DNA of 64,000 bases from Laguncularia racemosa (GCA_037954665.1 JBBMOL010000116.1:1516807-1580806), one strand, 5' to 3'. Counted from the stretch's first letter, positions 48,664-60,378 are shown. The notes: generated by a model from the letters alone, not told the origin. Program-made: numbers and translations.

Positions 48664-49482
48664 TATTAGAGAAAAGGTTTTAAGAAGGGATTTGCATGAT
48701 CTTCAGTTTGGGATTTAGGGTTCTTATTCGTCCATTTCTTAGTTGAAGTAATTGTAAGTGATTGTATTGTGATATACCTTATTGTTGCAAAATTAGAAGT
48801 GGAATTTCTGAATTCATCTTTGTATTCTTCATTTTGCCATGAGTTGATTGTTTGTGGAAGAAGGAGAAGTGCATTGTCTTGAGGATTTCGGAATTAGAGT
48901 GTATTTTCATTTCCAGATTTACTTTTATTGCGTGGAGGATTAGGAAACATTTTGAAATTCAAAATCAATTATTAAGTTAAGGGAGTTATTATGTATTGAT
49001 CATCATAATACACTTTGACTAGTTCGAATTATTTACTTACCATTTAGAGAAGTGTCTTTAATTGTTTCCATTTTATTTTATTGCCATGATTAGAAGTTGA
49101 GCCATGGAGTGTGTGCTACATCGTGAGTGTGTGTGTGTGGCATAGAGTGTGTGTTGTGGTGTGAAGATTGTTGCACCGTGAGTGAGGTGTGTGTGTATGT
49201 AGTATAGAGTGTTGTGGTTTGAAGGTTATTGCACCATGAGTGAGGTATGTATGTGTGTGTAGCATAGAAGTGTATGTGTGTTGTGGTTTGAAGCGTGTTG
49301 CACCGTGAGTGTGTGTGTATGTCGTGGAGTGAGTTCATGTGTTAGGTGTGTAGTAGTGAGTTGTGTGTGAAGCTAAGATGTGTGTGTTAAAGTGTGGAGT
49401 GTTGTGTGTATTGCATTTGACGTAAATTATATTGTAGTTGTCTTAAATTGTTTTTGTGTTTCAACAGATTAATTCATTAACT
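48664..49482 (+). other. F leader: primer binding site and GT-rich tract
   Basis: TGGTATTAGAGA at 48671, then AT-rich leader, then a GTGTGTGT-rich region (49105-49420) with repeated GTGTGTTGTGGTTTGAAG / TTGCACCGTGAGTG units. The minus-strand ORF 49338-49090 across it is an artefact. G1 has the equivalent tract. Confidence 0.75.
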
Positions 49483-50186
49483 ATGTCGAATGATAGTGTA
49501 AATGGGGGAATTGGCAATGAGGCCAATAGTCAAGTTAGTGGTGGCCAGAGTCATCAAGTTGCAGGTGGAAGAACATTGGAGGAGCAGTTGTAAGATCTCA
49601 CCACCATTGTTGCTACATTAGCAACAAGGATAGATCGAATGACAATACCACAACCACCAGTGGCAAATCCTTAGGCATCTCCACCTAAAGTAGTCCCTCA
49701 TAATGTTCACAAGGAGGGAACTGTTGGAGGTAATAGGGGCAGGAGAATGGAGAGAGATTATCATGCTCTTAGGGAGGAAAGAGATGATAATTTTGAGAAT
49801 AAACCTTACCTAAATAGGGAATTCAAACCACTACAGGAATTGGAGTATGTGAAATTGCAGACGCCTTCATTCGATGGTATGGGTTCTGTAGATGATTATT
49901 TGGATTGGAAAGACAAGGTTGAGGGTCTATTCGAGTGCTATGAGATTGTTGATAACACTCTAGTTTGTCTTGTAGCTGTGGAATTCATAAGCTATGCCTT
50001 GTTATGGTGAGGCTAATATACATACTTAGCGGGACATGAAACGGGTATTGAGGAAAAGATTTATACCTGAGCATTATAGGTAGGAACTGTTTATGCGTCT
50101 CCAAACATTGAGACAAGGAGGCAAAACAGTTGACGATTATTTATAGGAGTTTGAGACACTAATGATCAGATGTGGCTTAGTCAAGC

Positions 50187-51079
50187 TGATACGAACCACG
50201 CCAACCCGTGACGGAACCCAATACCAATACGTTCGGAAATTCGTTGCCTAAGACGCCTAAACACCTAAAGTGGAAACCGCGACCCGTTGTCTATAAGCGA
50301 GACAAGAACCTTGGTATAAAAACGAAGACGCCACAATCGGGATGAAAGACCGATTGATAAGTCGGGATGAACGCCACGGAAATCAATCCGATAAGTTCGA
50401 TTTAGTTCTTGAAGAACCAAGAGAGGTGCCTCTCAAAAGTGTTTAATGTTCAAAGATGTAAGTTGTTCATTGTTCTAAACCCTAGGAGCTTTTATACTAG
50501 GGTTACAATTTGTGTAAAACAAGTCCAAAACGACGTAGTTTAGATAAATGGCGTAAAAACGCGAAAACAGAACAAGCTGGTTGGCAGGGGATACATGGCC
50601 GTATACTTTGGCCGTGTACCTTTCTGTACAACTTCTGGCAACATACACGGCCATGTACACGACCGTGTACTTTGACCATGTACTTTTCTGTGCACATTTC
50701 GGTCACATACACGACCGTGTACTTCTGGTCGTGTATCTTTCTGTAGATTTGCTTGTCTCCATACACGCCCGTGTACTTTGGTCGTGTATCTTTCTGTGGA
50801 TTTGCTTGACTCCATACACGGCCGTGCCTTGAAAGTACATGCCCTCTTCAACCCGTGTCTGGTGTGACTTGCATAAGAGCAAGGGTCTTCCCATAGTTGT
50901 TCCAATTCGTTCCAACTTCATGATTGCCCCAATCCTTTCCAACTTCATGGACATCCTTTATCAACCCGTTAAGTGCTTCCTTGAGTTGTTTCGCTCGACT
51001 TCTTGTGATCGGTCCAGGTGGCACTTCAAGAGGATCCACATTCCTTCTTCTAGCTTGACTCTCATCATGGATCTCATCA
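50187..51079 (-). mobile_element. A3: solo LTR of the A family (893 bp)
   Basis: TGATACGAACC to CTCATCA, matching A2 LTRs throughout. Flanked by CAAGC at 50182-50186 and 51080-51084. It has more ACACGNCCGTGT units than A2 (about 50590-50830). Its tail coding region is at 50848-51079 on the minus strand. Removal rejoins F gag in frame. Confidence 0.95.
50590..50830 (-). repeat. A3 palindromic minisatellite, about five units
   Basis: Units of ACACGGCCATGTACACGACC, GTGTACTTTG, ACACGACCGTGTACTTCTGG, TCGTGTATCTTTCTGTAG, ACACGCCCGTGTACTTTGG. More copies and more centre variants (G, A, C) than in A2. ORFs here are Cys/Arg/Thr-rich repeat translations, not genes. Confidence 0.88.
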
Positions 51080-52226
51080 CAAGCCTCTTGAGCAAACCCT
51101 AACACGATTTGTGTTTGGGATGAAGTATGGAATTGCCTGTGTTGTAGAGCTACAAAGGTATAATACACTTGATGAAGCTATCCAATTAGCCCTGAAAGTG
51201 GAGAGACAAAGGCGATCCAACCTTTTCTGCAAAGCTAGTAACAAGTATGGAACTTCTACCAAACCTCTTGGGTCAGATAGCCAGATAAAAGGACAAAACG
51301 GAATAGGGGAACATGCTAAGATTTTAGACAAGAAGACCTTTAACACTAATAGGGAGAGGGATATTTTTGGGAAAGGAAAAGAGGTTGTTGGAGCTGATTT
51401 TAGGTAGACAGTGCCAAAGTCAACCAGTGGGAAAATGCGCTAAATTAAATGTTTCAAATGTATGGGTTTTGGACACATGGCTGCATAGTGTCCCAACAAA
51501 AGGGTGATGACTGTTATGGAAGGAAATGATGAAGATGGTCAACAAGAAGTTGTCGAGCCTACATATTTGTCCATAGCACTACAAGAATATTATGATCATG
51601 AATCTAAGACACATGTGGACAATGGAGATGATAAAGTTTTGCCTATTAATGTATTACATAAGGTCATGACAATATCTCGACGTTAGGGACATATAGAGGG
51701 AGAATCTATTCCACACACCTTGTCGGATTCGAGGTTACTTATGTGTTCTTTTCATCGATGGTGGTAGTTGCACTAATATCGTTTTTGTTACATTAGTAAA
51801 TAATTTACAATTAGTCACTAGTTCACATCTATACCCTTATAAATTACATTGGCTAGATGAACGAGGTAGCTTGCATGTTACACAGAGGGAAAAGGTGCCA
51901 TTCAATATAGGAGATAGACACAGTGATGAGATTGTTTGTGATGTTCTTCCTATGTGCACCTCTCATATACTACTAGGTAGGCTTTGGTTGTTTGATAGGA
52001 AGGTGCTACATGATGGGTTCAGAAACACTTATATGTTTCAAAAAGATGGTGTACAGGTTATCTTGACTCCTATGTCTCCATCTAAATTTCGCACATTCCA
52101 AGAACAGATCAGTAAGACTAATGGCTACTAAGGACTTTGAGCTAACAAGCACACACAAATAAGGAATGTTAGTCCAAGAAAAGACCCCTTAGATTTGAGG
52201 ACAAATCTTTTAGAGGCCCAAGGAGA

Positions 52227-53070
52227 TGATGAGAATCAAACCTCTGAATCCAGCAATGGCAAGCCAATTTGAACAAATGGGCTCAGACATCCACATGTTA
52301 TTTTATTTATCTAATAATAATTTGTCTTTACATTGTAACAGGTCAATTTGTTGATTTTTACAGGATAGCGGGTAAAATTCACTAAGGCTCAATTGTGGGT
52401 CATTCATGGACTTACATCAATCAAAGAAGAATCAGTCCAATATTGCTCCTTGGAGGTGTAAGAAGTAGATTACTTAAGAGGGTTTTACTTATAATTTTCT
52501 TCAGTGCAAAAACCGACCACACTTATTGTTTTTCACTTGTAATTTTCTTTGTTAAATTTGCCCTATTTAGAGAAAGTATAAATACTTGCAAAGTAGGGCT
52601 AAAAGGGGACTTTTTGAAGATTATACACTTGACTTTGTTGCCATGGGAGCTCTCTCTTCATGCCATCTACTCTTATCAATTTCACTTGTGAAATTGTGGT
52701 GAGTTGGCTTAGGAATTCTTCTGAGTCATATTAAGATTTTCTTAAGTTGCATCTGATTATTTCTAGTGAGTAATATCTAGTTATAATTGGTTGATCTTTG
52801 TTTGTTCCCTTTATGCCAAATTAGGGTTCATGTATTGCTAGGTTTTCACACCAATTGTAAGGATTGGAATTGAATTGTTTCTTTGTATTTGATTGGTATT
52901 GGAATCTACTTGTAGTACTTCTAATTTGGTTCATGCCATTAAGGGTTGTTGGTCCTTGATTTCACGCCATTTGGGGATTTTATCTACAATTTGTCCATGC
53001 CATTTTAATTGGAATTGAATTAATTGTGTGTGTTCTTGTTGATTGGTATTGAGATCCCTTGAGTGCATCA
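52227..53070 (+). repeat. F 3' LTR (844 bp)
   Basis: TGATGAGAATC to GTGCATCA, preceded by GGCCCAAGGAGA (weak polypurine tract) and followed by AACAT. Confidence 0.9.
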
Positions 53071-53075
53071 AACAT

Positions 53076-54394
53076 TTTTTCTTAAATTAAACAGCAAAAG
53101 TAGTTAACATTCACTCACAATAGAAATTCTCAAAATGATTGAATAAGAAATTTAACATACGTATTTCCATAATCTATTTACTAGTCGTAGTAATAGATGT
53201 ATTCTACATTCTCTTCTATATTCTAATCTTGAATTGTTTCCCCTAAGGTTTCAACATACCCCACAATTTCTCTTGTAGCATCTACAACTAAAAAATTTCC
53301 CACAAGGGGTAACCTAATGCTTAGTATAGTATATACCTACACACACACATACATGCCATGTTAGAAACAATAACATATGCAAGATCCAACATAATATTTA
53401 TACACAATTTTATTTATCTTTCACAATCTTTTCCTGATACACAATCACATCTCCTTCCACATTACACATCACAACCTTCTAGATCACAACCATTACCAAA
53501 CATAATAATATATATATATATATGATAGTAGGTATTTCCCACTATCTATGAGTCTATGAGTCTTCACACATTAACCTTCCACATTACACATCATAACCTT
53601 TCACATACAACCCTCTACGATTCTATAAGGAACAATATCACATACTGATCAACGAGATGCCACCCCTACAACACCTATCCATACTCAGTTTCTTAGACCT
53701 AGCAAATTCACAATCACATGTACACTTAACTAGGTTCAATTACAATATTATTAAATCTACATGCAAAATTCTAATTTGTCAAGCACAAGCAACAAACATG
53801 GTATACATGTACTTAACTTTGCAAAACTTGGTTTGTCTTATACTTTTCTAGCTTCACAAGTCTCTTAAACCTATATATGATTTAAATTATATGCCTTTAG
53901 AATTGTATTTTTATAAATATCAAAAGGAAATAGATGTGTTTCAACTCAACACGGTTATGTTGGAGGCTGTATAAGTGAACATTAGTTAGTACACATTCAT
54001 GCCAAAAGCCCCATACATTCCTCTCTCTCTCTCTCTCTCTTTTTCCAATAAGGTCTCAACATGGTCATGTTGAGAGGTCATGTATCTCTTCGTCAACTGT
54101 TCATTAACATGGTCTCAACATGGTCATGTTGATAGGACATGTATCTCTTTATCCACTTTGGTTCATTAACACGGTTTCAACATTGTCGTGTTAGGAGGTC
54201 ATGTATCTCTATTTTTCTTTTTCCAAACAGGATCTCAATATGATGATGTTAAGAGGTCATGCATCTCTCTATCCACTATTCATTAACATGGTCTCAATAT
54301 GGTCATGTATCTCTTTGTCCACTATTTATTTACTCAACATGGTTACGTTGAGAGGTTATGTATCTCTCTTGTTTTGTTTTTTTTTTTAATAGGG
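53076..54394 (-). repeat. B 5' LTR, piece 2
   Basis: Resumes after the second AACAT and matches 23545-25010, including ACACACACATACATGCCATG, TATATATATATATGATAG, (TC)n at 54020-54040 and several minisatellite units. Interrupted by G2 at a T-rich/AATAGG site. Confidence 0.88.
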
Positions 54395-55399
54395 TGATAG
54401 AAATCAAAATCCTACAGGACCTATTACTAGGGCAAGAGCCAAAGGGTTACAAAATTTGGTGATGGGAGTCCTTTTTAAACAATCCGACCCCAAAAATATT
54501 TGTATAATAACTTCTTTTCTATTACTTATTTATTGTGCATTCCAACAAGTATACCTGTTGATTTTTACAAGGCAATGAATAAACTCACTAAAACTCGGCT
54601 TGTGGGTTATTCATGGACCTACATAAACCAAAGAAGAACTGATCCAACAAATTGTTCAATTGAAGTGAAGAACCGATCACTTGAAGACCATTTATATATG
54701 TAATAGTAGTTTATGAGAATCGGCCATTTTATTTTGTACTTGTAATTTGTATTTTAGGAACCAACCACTTAGTGGCAACTTTGTAATTTTTGGTTTGTTT
54801 TTACCCTAATAGGAGCAAATATAAATACTTGCAAACTAGGTTTTTTAGGGAACTTTTTGATATTTTGACAAAAACAAACACTTTGTGCCATAAGGGTGTT
54901 CCTTGCAAATGAAAGATCTCTTATCAATTTCTTGTGAAATTGTGGCAAGAACCAACAAGACGAGATTGTGATTCATATCAATCTTGCTTTTGTTGTTAAC
55001 AAATTGTGTTTAGTGAGTCATATCTAGATGCAATTTGTGGTTACTTGTTCATTCATGTGATTTAGGTTGTAATTTTCAGATTTGGTCATTTTCATTTTAA
55101 AATTTCATCTTAGTGTAATTACGTGATTTTCCATTGAAGATCACATACTTATTTGTTCATAATTCCATTTGGCATTTGGCTTAATTGGAATCAAGTTCAT
55201 CACGCCATTTTGAGTCCTAATTTGTGTAATTGATTCCTCATTTGTATTGTGTGCTTGTGAATTTGGAATCAAGACAGAGCAAGTTATTTCATACAATTAG
55301 GGTTCATGTGGCAATTGGAATCACGCTACTTTGTGGAATTTGTTTAGTTGATTCATCAATTGCCTTTATGTACTTGTAATTGGATTTTCAAGCACATCA
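54395..55399 (+). mobile_element. G2: solo LTR of the G family (about 1005 bp)
   Basis: Starts TGATAGAAATC and ends AGCACATCA. The first 100 bp read ..GPITRARAKGLQNL.., identical in plan to G1. TATA palindrome at 54815-54832. Flanks TAGGG and CAAGG are compatible with a TAAGG duplication with one change in each copy. Inserted in B's 5' LTR. Confidence 0.83.
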
Positions 55400-55484
55400 C
55401 AAGGTCTTAACACGATCATGTTGAGAGGTCATATATATATCTATCCATTATTCATTAACATGGTCTCAACATGGTCATGTATCT
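55400..55484 (-). repeat. B 5' LTR, piece 3 (between G2 and H)
   Basis: AAGGTCTTAACACGATCATG and TTGAGAGGTCATATATAT are minisatellite units of the B LTR. Ends with the TATCT target site of H. Confidence 0.85.
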
Positions 55485-56220
55485 TGATGAAGATCACATT
55501 AGGAGGATTGGTCCAAGGATGATCAAGGACAAGATAAGTAGTTAGGAACAAAGAGTACGGGCATATTCAAAGTACGGATCATAAGAACGGAAGTCGGGGA
55601 CAGAATCAAAGGTCGACAGCTTCAAGATTGTTGAAGACCGCTGGCCTAAGTGGTCAGCATTGAAGAAGGCCGTTGGCCTAAAGTAGCTAGCATCGAAATG
55701 GAGTGAAGGTCAACTTGAAAAGCCGCTGGCTTAAGTGGCCGACTTACTCCATAAAGGCCAATTTAACATTAAATTTAAGTTGTTGGCTTAGGTGTCGGCT
55801 TAGATAGAAATTATAAGCCGGCTTTAGACAAATTTAGGCCACAGACATATAATGTTTTCCGTAGTCGTAAGTAGGGTTTTTTTAATACATTTTGTGTGTT
55901 TTTGTTGTGAGACTATAAATAGTCATCACACATACATTTGTAAGGACCTTTTGGCATATTTTATTCATCAATTGAGAGAGACTTGTCTTTGGTTCTTTGA
56001 AGAACTAATTGAACTTATCGAATTTTGAATCCGTGGTGTTTATCCTTTAACTTATCAATTGATTGTTCCATAATCGATTGTGGCGTTATCGCATATACTA
56101 AGGTTCTTGTCTCGTTTATAGACAAAGGGTCATAGTATCCATTATTCTTAAGAGATCCTAGGTTGTGAGGTTAGTGAATCAATTGTCAAGTTTCATCATA
56201 GGTTGATGGGGTTCACATCA
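55485..56220 (+). repeat. H 5' LTR (736 bp) with GGCCTAAGTGGCC repeats
   Basis: TGATGAAGATC to CACATCA. At 55620-55830 are short GC-rich repeats (CCGCTGGCCTAAGTGG, GCTTAAGTGGCCGAC, CTTAGGTGTCGGCTTAG). TATA palindrome at 55911-55924. The first 150 bp encode the tail (HIRRIGPRM..). Confidence 0.9.
55911..55924 (+). promoter_or_regulatory. TATA box inside an inverted repeat (H 5' LTR)
   Basis: GACTAT-AA-ATAGTC, perfect 6-bp arms. The 3' LTR copy (59441-59454) has one arm mutated; element I is more decayed. About 80 bp after the GC-rich repeats. Confidence 0.5.
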
Positions 56221-56754
56221 TTTGGTATCAAAGCAATCAGGTTTGTTAAGATCACCTATCCTTTCGTTATTTCAATTACTTGTTCTTAGATCTAAGGTTT
56301 AGATAAAAAAAATCGTTCTTTCAAATTCCGAATTGTTGTTAATAGATTGAATTTAATTGTTGTTAGTTTTGATAGGAATCGTACACACTTCCTTTCTTTA
56401 GGTTAAAGAAAAAAAGAAAAGAAAAAGAAATTCATATAAAAAAAAAAAGAGAGAAGAAGCAAAAGCAAGAAAAGAAAGAAAATTCGTATATTTATATATA
56501 AAAAAAAGCAATCTTACAAAATTGTGTTTAGAGTTGAAGGTGATCTTTAGTTGAATTCATAGCACTCTATGAGCCTTGTCAAATCGTATTACAAAATTGC
56601 TGTTGGGAAAGTTGGGTAAATTTCTACAAGAACAAATCCAATTGGATTGTTAGTTCCAAAAGAACCGAAAAGAGAAATTTTTGAGTGAGTAAGGATTGGT
56701 GAGAATAATAGAGCGATTTGAGTGAAACATGTGAGCAAGTGAATTGACAGCAAT
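56221..56754 (+). other. H leader and primer binding site
   Basis: TGGTATCAAAGC at 56223-56234, then an AT-rich leader with A-rich runs (56400-56510). No gene. Confidence 0.75.
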
Positions 56755-58961
56755 ATGTCTTGGAGAAATTTTCTTGAAAGTGTGATGGGGAGAGTTGATA
56801 GAAAATTGATCATGGAAACTCTAACAATAGATATGAGGAGAATGTTTAGAATGGAAATGGATCAATTTCATGAGCATATGGAATAGAATTTTAAGCAGTC
56901 TCATATTGCTTCTGTTGGGCATAGGAGGGATAAAACGCCAAGAAGGGTAGTGTGCATGGAGGAAGATGAGTGGGGTAAAGAAGGGTCTATAGCTGAATTT
57001 GATCAAGATTCTTGTATAAGTTATAAGAGGAATGCAAGGAGAAGTAGAGGGGCTAGGCATGAAGAAAATAGTAGCCTGGGGAACATAAAGATGAAAAATC
57101 CTTTCTTCCAAGGGAATAATGACCTTGAGGTGTATTTGGAGTGGGAGAAGAAGGTAGAGATGATTTTTTAGTGCCAAAACTATGCTAAAGCCAAAAAGGT
57201 AAAACTTTTTGTCATTGAATTTTTTGATTATGCAATTGTTTAGTGGGATCGGCTTTTATTGAATAGGAGGAATAGGGAACCACCAGTAGGCACATGGGAC
57301 AAGAGAAGAGGATCATGAGGAAATGATTTATACCTACATACTATTATAGGGAATTGTATAACAAATTACAAACCCTTAAGCAAGGCAATAGTAGTATGGA
57401 GGAGTATCATAAGGAGATGGAGGTTATCATGATCAAGGCAAATATTGAGGAGGAACGCGAGACAACTATGGCCAGATTTTTAGCAGAGTTGAATGGGGAG
57501 ATTCAGAATGTGGTGAGTTGCAACATTATGTGGAATTGGAGAATATGATTCATATGGCCATTAAAGTTGAAAAGCAACTCAGGAGGAAGAGCAATAGCAC
57601 CAAACGTGCCATACCGAGTTCTTCTAATTAGAGAGCTGACACAGGGGTGGAGGAGAAACAACTACATTCTAAACCACTATCATAACAAACATCAGACTTG
57701 GTATCTCATGGGACTAGAGGTAAATCTGATCCTTCTACTTTTAGGAATCGGGATATTAAATGTTTTAAATGTCAGGGTAGAGAACACATAGCTAGTCAAT
57801 GTCCTAATAGATGAGTTATGGTGTTGAGGGATAATGGTGAGATTGAAACTAATAGTGACTCGGATCATAAGTCTATTCCACCACTTGAGGATGATGATGG
57901 AGAGGAGTATGCTATTCAGGGGGAGTTTTTAGTAACCAGGTTGCTTTGACTATATAAGTTTTAAGAGAGGAAAATGTGCAACAGGAGAATATCTTTCATA
58001 CTAGATGCCTAGTTCAAAATAAGGTATGTAGTGTGATTATAGATGGTAGGAGGTGTACAAATACTGCTAGCACAACTATGGTGGAAAAGTTGGGGCTTCT
58101 TACAATTAAACAACCTTGTCTTTACAAATTGTAATGGCAGAACGATAGTGGTGAAGTTAAAGTTTCAAAATAGGTGTTGATTTCTTTTAGCATTGGGAAG
58201 TATGGGGACAAAATACTGTGCGATGTAATTCTAATGCAAGCTACACATTTGTTACTAGGGAGGATATGGCAGTTTAACGGACAGGTGAAACATGATGGAT
58301 TCACCAACAAGTATTCTTTTATATATGATCACAAGTTTGTTACTCTCTGTCCTTTGAAACCTAGTAAGGTTTATGAAGATCAAATGAGAATATAGAAAGA
58401 GAGAGAGCAAAAGAGAATGAGTGGTACAAATAAAATAAGTACTATTGTAGAAGAAAAAGAGGGAGAACATATGAGAGTGAGTGGTAGAAAAAAAGTTGAG
58501 TGATATTATAGAGAAAAAAGAAAAGAGGGAAAAAAGATTGAGTGCTGAGAGAAAAATAGAGTGGAAAAAATTTTTCGTGAGAGACTCAATGAGGTTAAGA
58601 ATGTTTTATGTGCAGGAATAAAGAAATCTATTGAAGTGCATGAAGAGACTAAGCTCAATATTGAGTGACAAAAGAAACAGTGTGCTAAATGAACCAACAA
58701 AGAACGTTGTCAAGTTCTATTTAAACTTGGAGATTGGGTTTGGGGACATATGAGTCATAGGCAATTCCTAGCATAAGGGCGATCAAAGTGGCTTCCAAGA
58801 GGCGAGGGTCCATTCCGAGTCCTCAAGTGCATCAATGATCACATTTACAAATTGGAATTGCCAGGTATGTATCTAAATAGTGCTAATTTTAATATTACTA
58901 ATTTGAGTCGTTTTTATGCAGGTGGTGATTTGAAGACAAATCCTTTTCAAGAGGAGGGGAA
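56755..58961 (+). pseudogene. H gag-protease-integrase C-terminus polyprotein
   Basis: The ATG at 56755 begins MSWRNFLESVMGRVDRKL. Gag contains KMKNPFFQGNNDLEVYLEWE (57090-57150) like A1. Zinc knuckle CFKCQGREHIASQC at 57761-57802. Protease has VIIDGRRCTN (about 58035-58065), then THLLLGRIWQF. Where A1 has RT to integrase core, H has a Lys/Glu-rich linker (58380-58560), then LSAERKIEW, RLNEV-like and KLNIE text. The integrase C-terminus (GDWVWGHM, PRGEGPFRVLKCINDHIYKL) and DLKTNPFQEEGND continue into the LTR. Stops and small frameshifts present. Confidence 0.88.
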
Positions 58962-59750
58962 TGATGGAGATCTTATTAGGAGGATTGGTCCAAGGATGTC
59001 AAGGACAAGATAAGGAGTTAGGAACAAGGAGTACGAGCATATTTGAAGTGCGGATCATGAGGACGGAAGTCGGGGAAGAAATCAAAGGTAGATGGCTTTA
59101 AGATTGTTGAAGACCGCTAGCCTTGGAGGCTTAGGCCGCTAGCCTTGGAGGCTTAGGCCACTAGCCTAAGTGGCTAGCTTTAAAGAATGCTGCCAACCTA
59201 AAGTGGCCGGTAAAGAAATGGAGTGAAGGTCGGCTTGACCGGCTTGAAAGCCACCGGCCTAAGTGGCTGACTTACTCCATAATGGCCAAATCAACATTGA
59301 ATTTAAGTCGTCGGCTTACGTGCTAGCTTAGATAGAAATTATAGGCCGACTTTAGACAAATTTAGGTCACCGACATATAATGTTTTCTGTAGTCACAAGT
59401 AGGGTTTTTTTTTTATACGTTTTGTGTGTTTTTGTTGTGAGACTATAAATAGTTGTCACTCATACATTTGTAAGGATCTTTTGGCATATTTTATTCATCA
59501 ATTGAGAGAGATTTCTCTTTGGTTCTTTATAGAACTAATTGAACTTATCGGATTTTGAATCTGTGGCGTTCATCCATTAACTCATCAATTGATCGTTCCA
59601 TAATCGATTTTGGTGTTATTGCGTATACTATGGTTTTTGTCTTGTTTATAGACAAAAGGTTGTGGTGTCCATTGTTCTTGAGAGATCCTAGGTTATGAGG
59701 TTAGCGAATCGATTGTTAGGTTTTGTCATGGGTTAACGGGGTTCGCATCA
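58962..59750 (+). repeat. H 3' LTR (789 bp)
   Basis: TGATGGAGATC to CGCATCA. Longer than the 5' LTR because of an extra GGAGGCTTAGGCC(A/G)CTAGCCT repeat near 59115-59175. Confidence 0.9.
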
Positions 59751-60378
59751 TATCTCTCTGTCCACTGTTCATTGATATGATTTTAACATGGCCATATTGA
59801 GAGGCCGTGTATCTCTCTATTTACTCTTTAAATTCAATGCGCTCATAATATGTTCATGTTAAGTGATTGTGTATCTTACTATACACTTTATAAATTGATC
59901 CCTTAGTCCGATTTCTAATAAATTTAACCTAATTGATCTATCTAATATGAAATTTACAATGTAATATGCTAGTAAGTATACTTATTTAACCCAAATTGTT
60001 ATCATGATACTTGAATTGCTTGTTTCATCCCTTACGTATCATGGATCTACTATAATATGTTAATAACCCTGACATGTTAATTCTCGATTTATGATGTGCA
60101 TGAAATTAATAATGAAGTGTTATTAATCAATGTACTCACCTCAAACAAATTGGTGAATTGTAGCACTTGCTTATCCTTTTCATTCTTCAGTTTCTATAGA
60201 GTGTGTCTAGGGTTCTGTGAAGTGCGCTTATGAGGCAAATAGGTATTAACCATAAGTTAGATTTACTTATATACTTAGGTCATAAAACTAGCATCTTGCC
60301 CCCACTGCTTTAAGCAATTTACCTTTTTGTCTTTAACAGATATATCTATATATATATATAATATTTTGAATAATTGTA
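59751..60378 (-). repeat. B 5' LTR, piece 4 (end)
   Basis: Begins with the second TATCT, continues CTCTGTCCACTGTTCATTGA and matches 25245-25874 to a diverged terminus TTGTA. Followed by ATCTA, the B target duplication. Confidence 0.87.

Larger units (their letters stand above)
49483..52272 (+). pseudogene. F gag-protease with C-terminal tail, split by A3
   Basis: The ATG at 49483 begins MSNDSVNGGIGNEANSQ. Gag contains FDGMGSVDDYLDWKDKVEGL (about 49870-49930). It is interrupted at 50187 by A3 and resumes after 51084 in the same frame (MKYGIACVVELQRYNTLDEA, 51120-51180). The zinc knuckle near 51447-51490 reads CFKCMGFGHMAA-stop-C (Gln to stop). Protease has IDGGSCTN near 51755-51785, then HWLDERG and SHILLGRLW. 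It passes straight to DPLDLRTNLLEAQGDDENQ, crosses the 3' LTR boundary at 52227 and stops at 52272. No RT or integrase. Several stops; inactive. Confidence 0.87.
47809..53070 (+). mobile_element. F: non-autonomous gypsy element with gag and protease only
   Basis: LTRs 47809-48663 and 52227-53070, target duplication AACAT (47804-47808, 53071-53075), primer binding site TGGTATTAGAG at 48671. The interior encodes gag and protease, then jumps to the C-terminal tail. RT, RNase H and integrase are absent. Solo LTR A3 (50187-51079) splits gag. Related to G1 and G2 in LTR, leader and gag start. Confidence 0.9.
55485..59750 (+). mobile_element. H: non-autonomous CRM-like element lacking RT, RNase H and integrase core
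   Basis: LTRs 55485-56220 and 58962-59750, target duplication TATCT (55480-55484, 59751-59755), primer binding site TGGTATCAAAGC at 56223, polypurine tract CAAGAGGAGGGGA before the 3' LTR. The 2.7-kb interior encodes gag, zinc knuckle, protease, a charged linker and integrase C-terminus. Inserted in a B LTR minisatellite. Confidence 0.92.
23354..60378 (-). mobile_element. B: Tekay-like chromodomain Ty3/gypsy element, heavily interrupted
   Basis: Minus-strand element spanning 37 kb because of nested insertions. 3' LTR 23354-25874; pol C-terminal half 25890-27332; C inserted at 27333-45191 (TSD TTAAC); pol N-terminal half and gag start 45197-47313; 5' LTR in four pieces between 47621 and 60378, interrupted by F, G2 and H. 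ATCTA at 23349-23353 and 60379-60383 is the target duplication, inside the tandem array. A chromodomain-like C-terminus and FINDIL RT motif place it in the Tekay/Del-type chromoviruses (family knowledge). Confidence 0.88.

Noticed and set aside
50503..50905. Cys/Arg/Thr-rich ORFs (also 30485-30764, 38109-38502)
   Set aside because: Translations of the ACACGACCGTGT minisatellite, open in many frames on both strands. No protein evidence.
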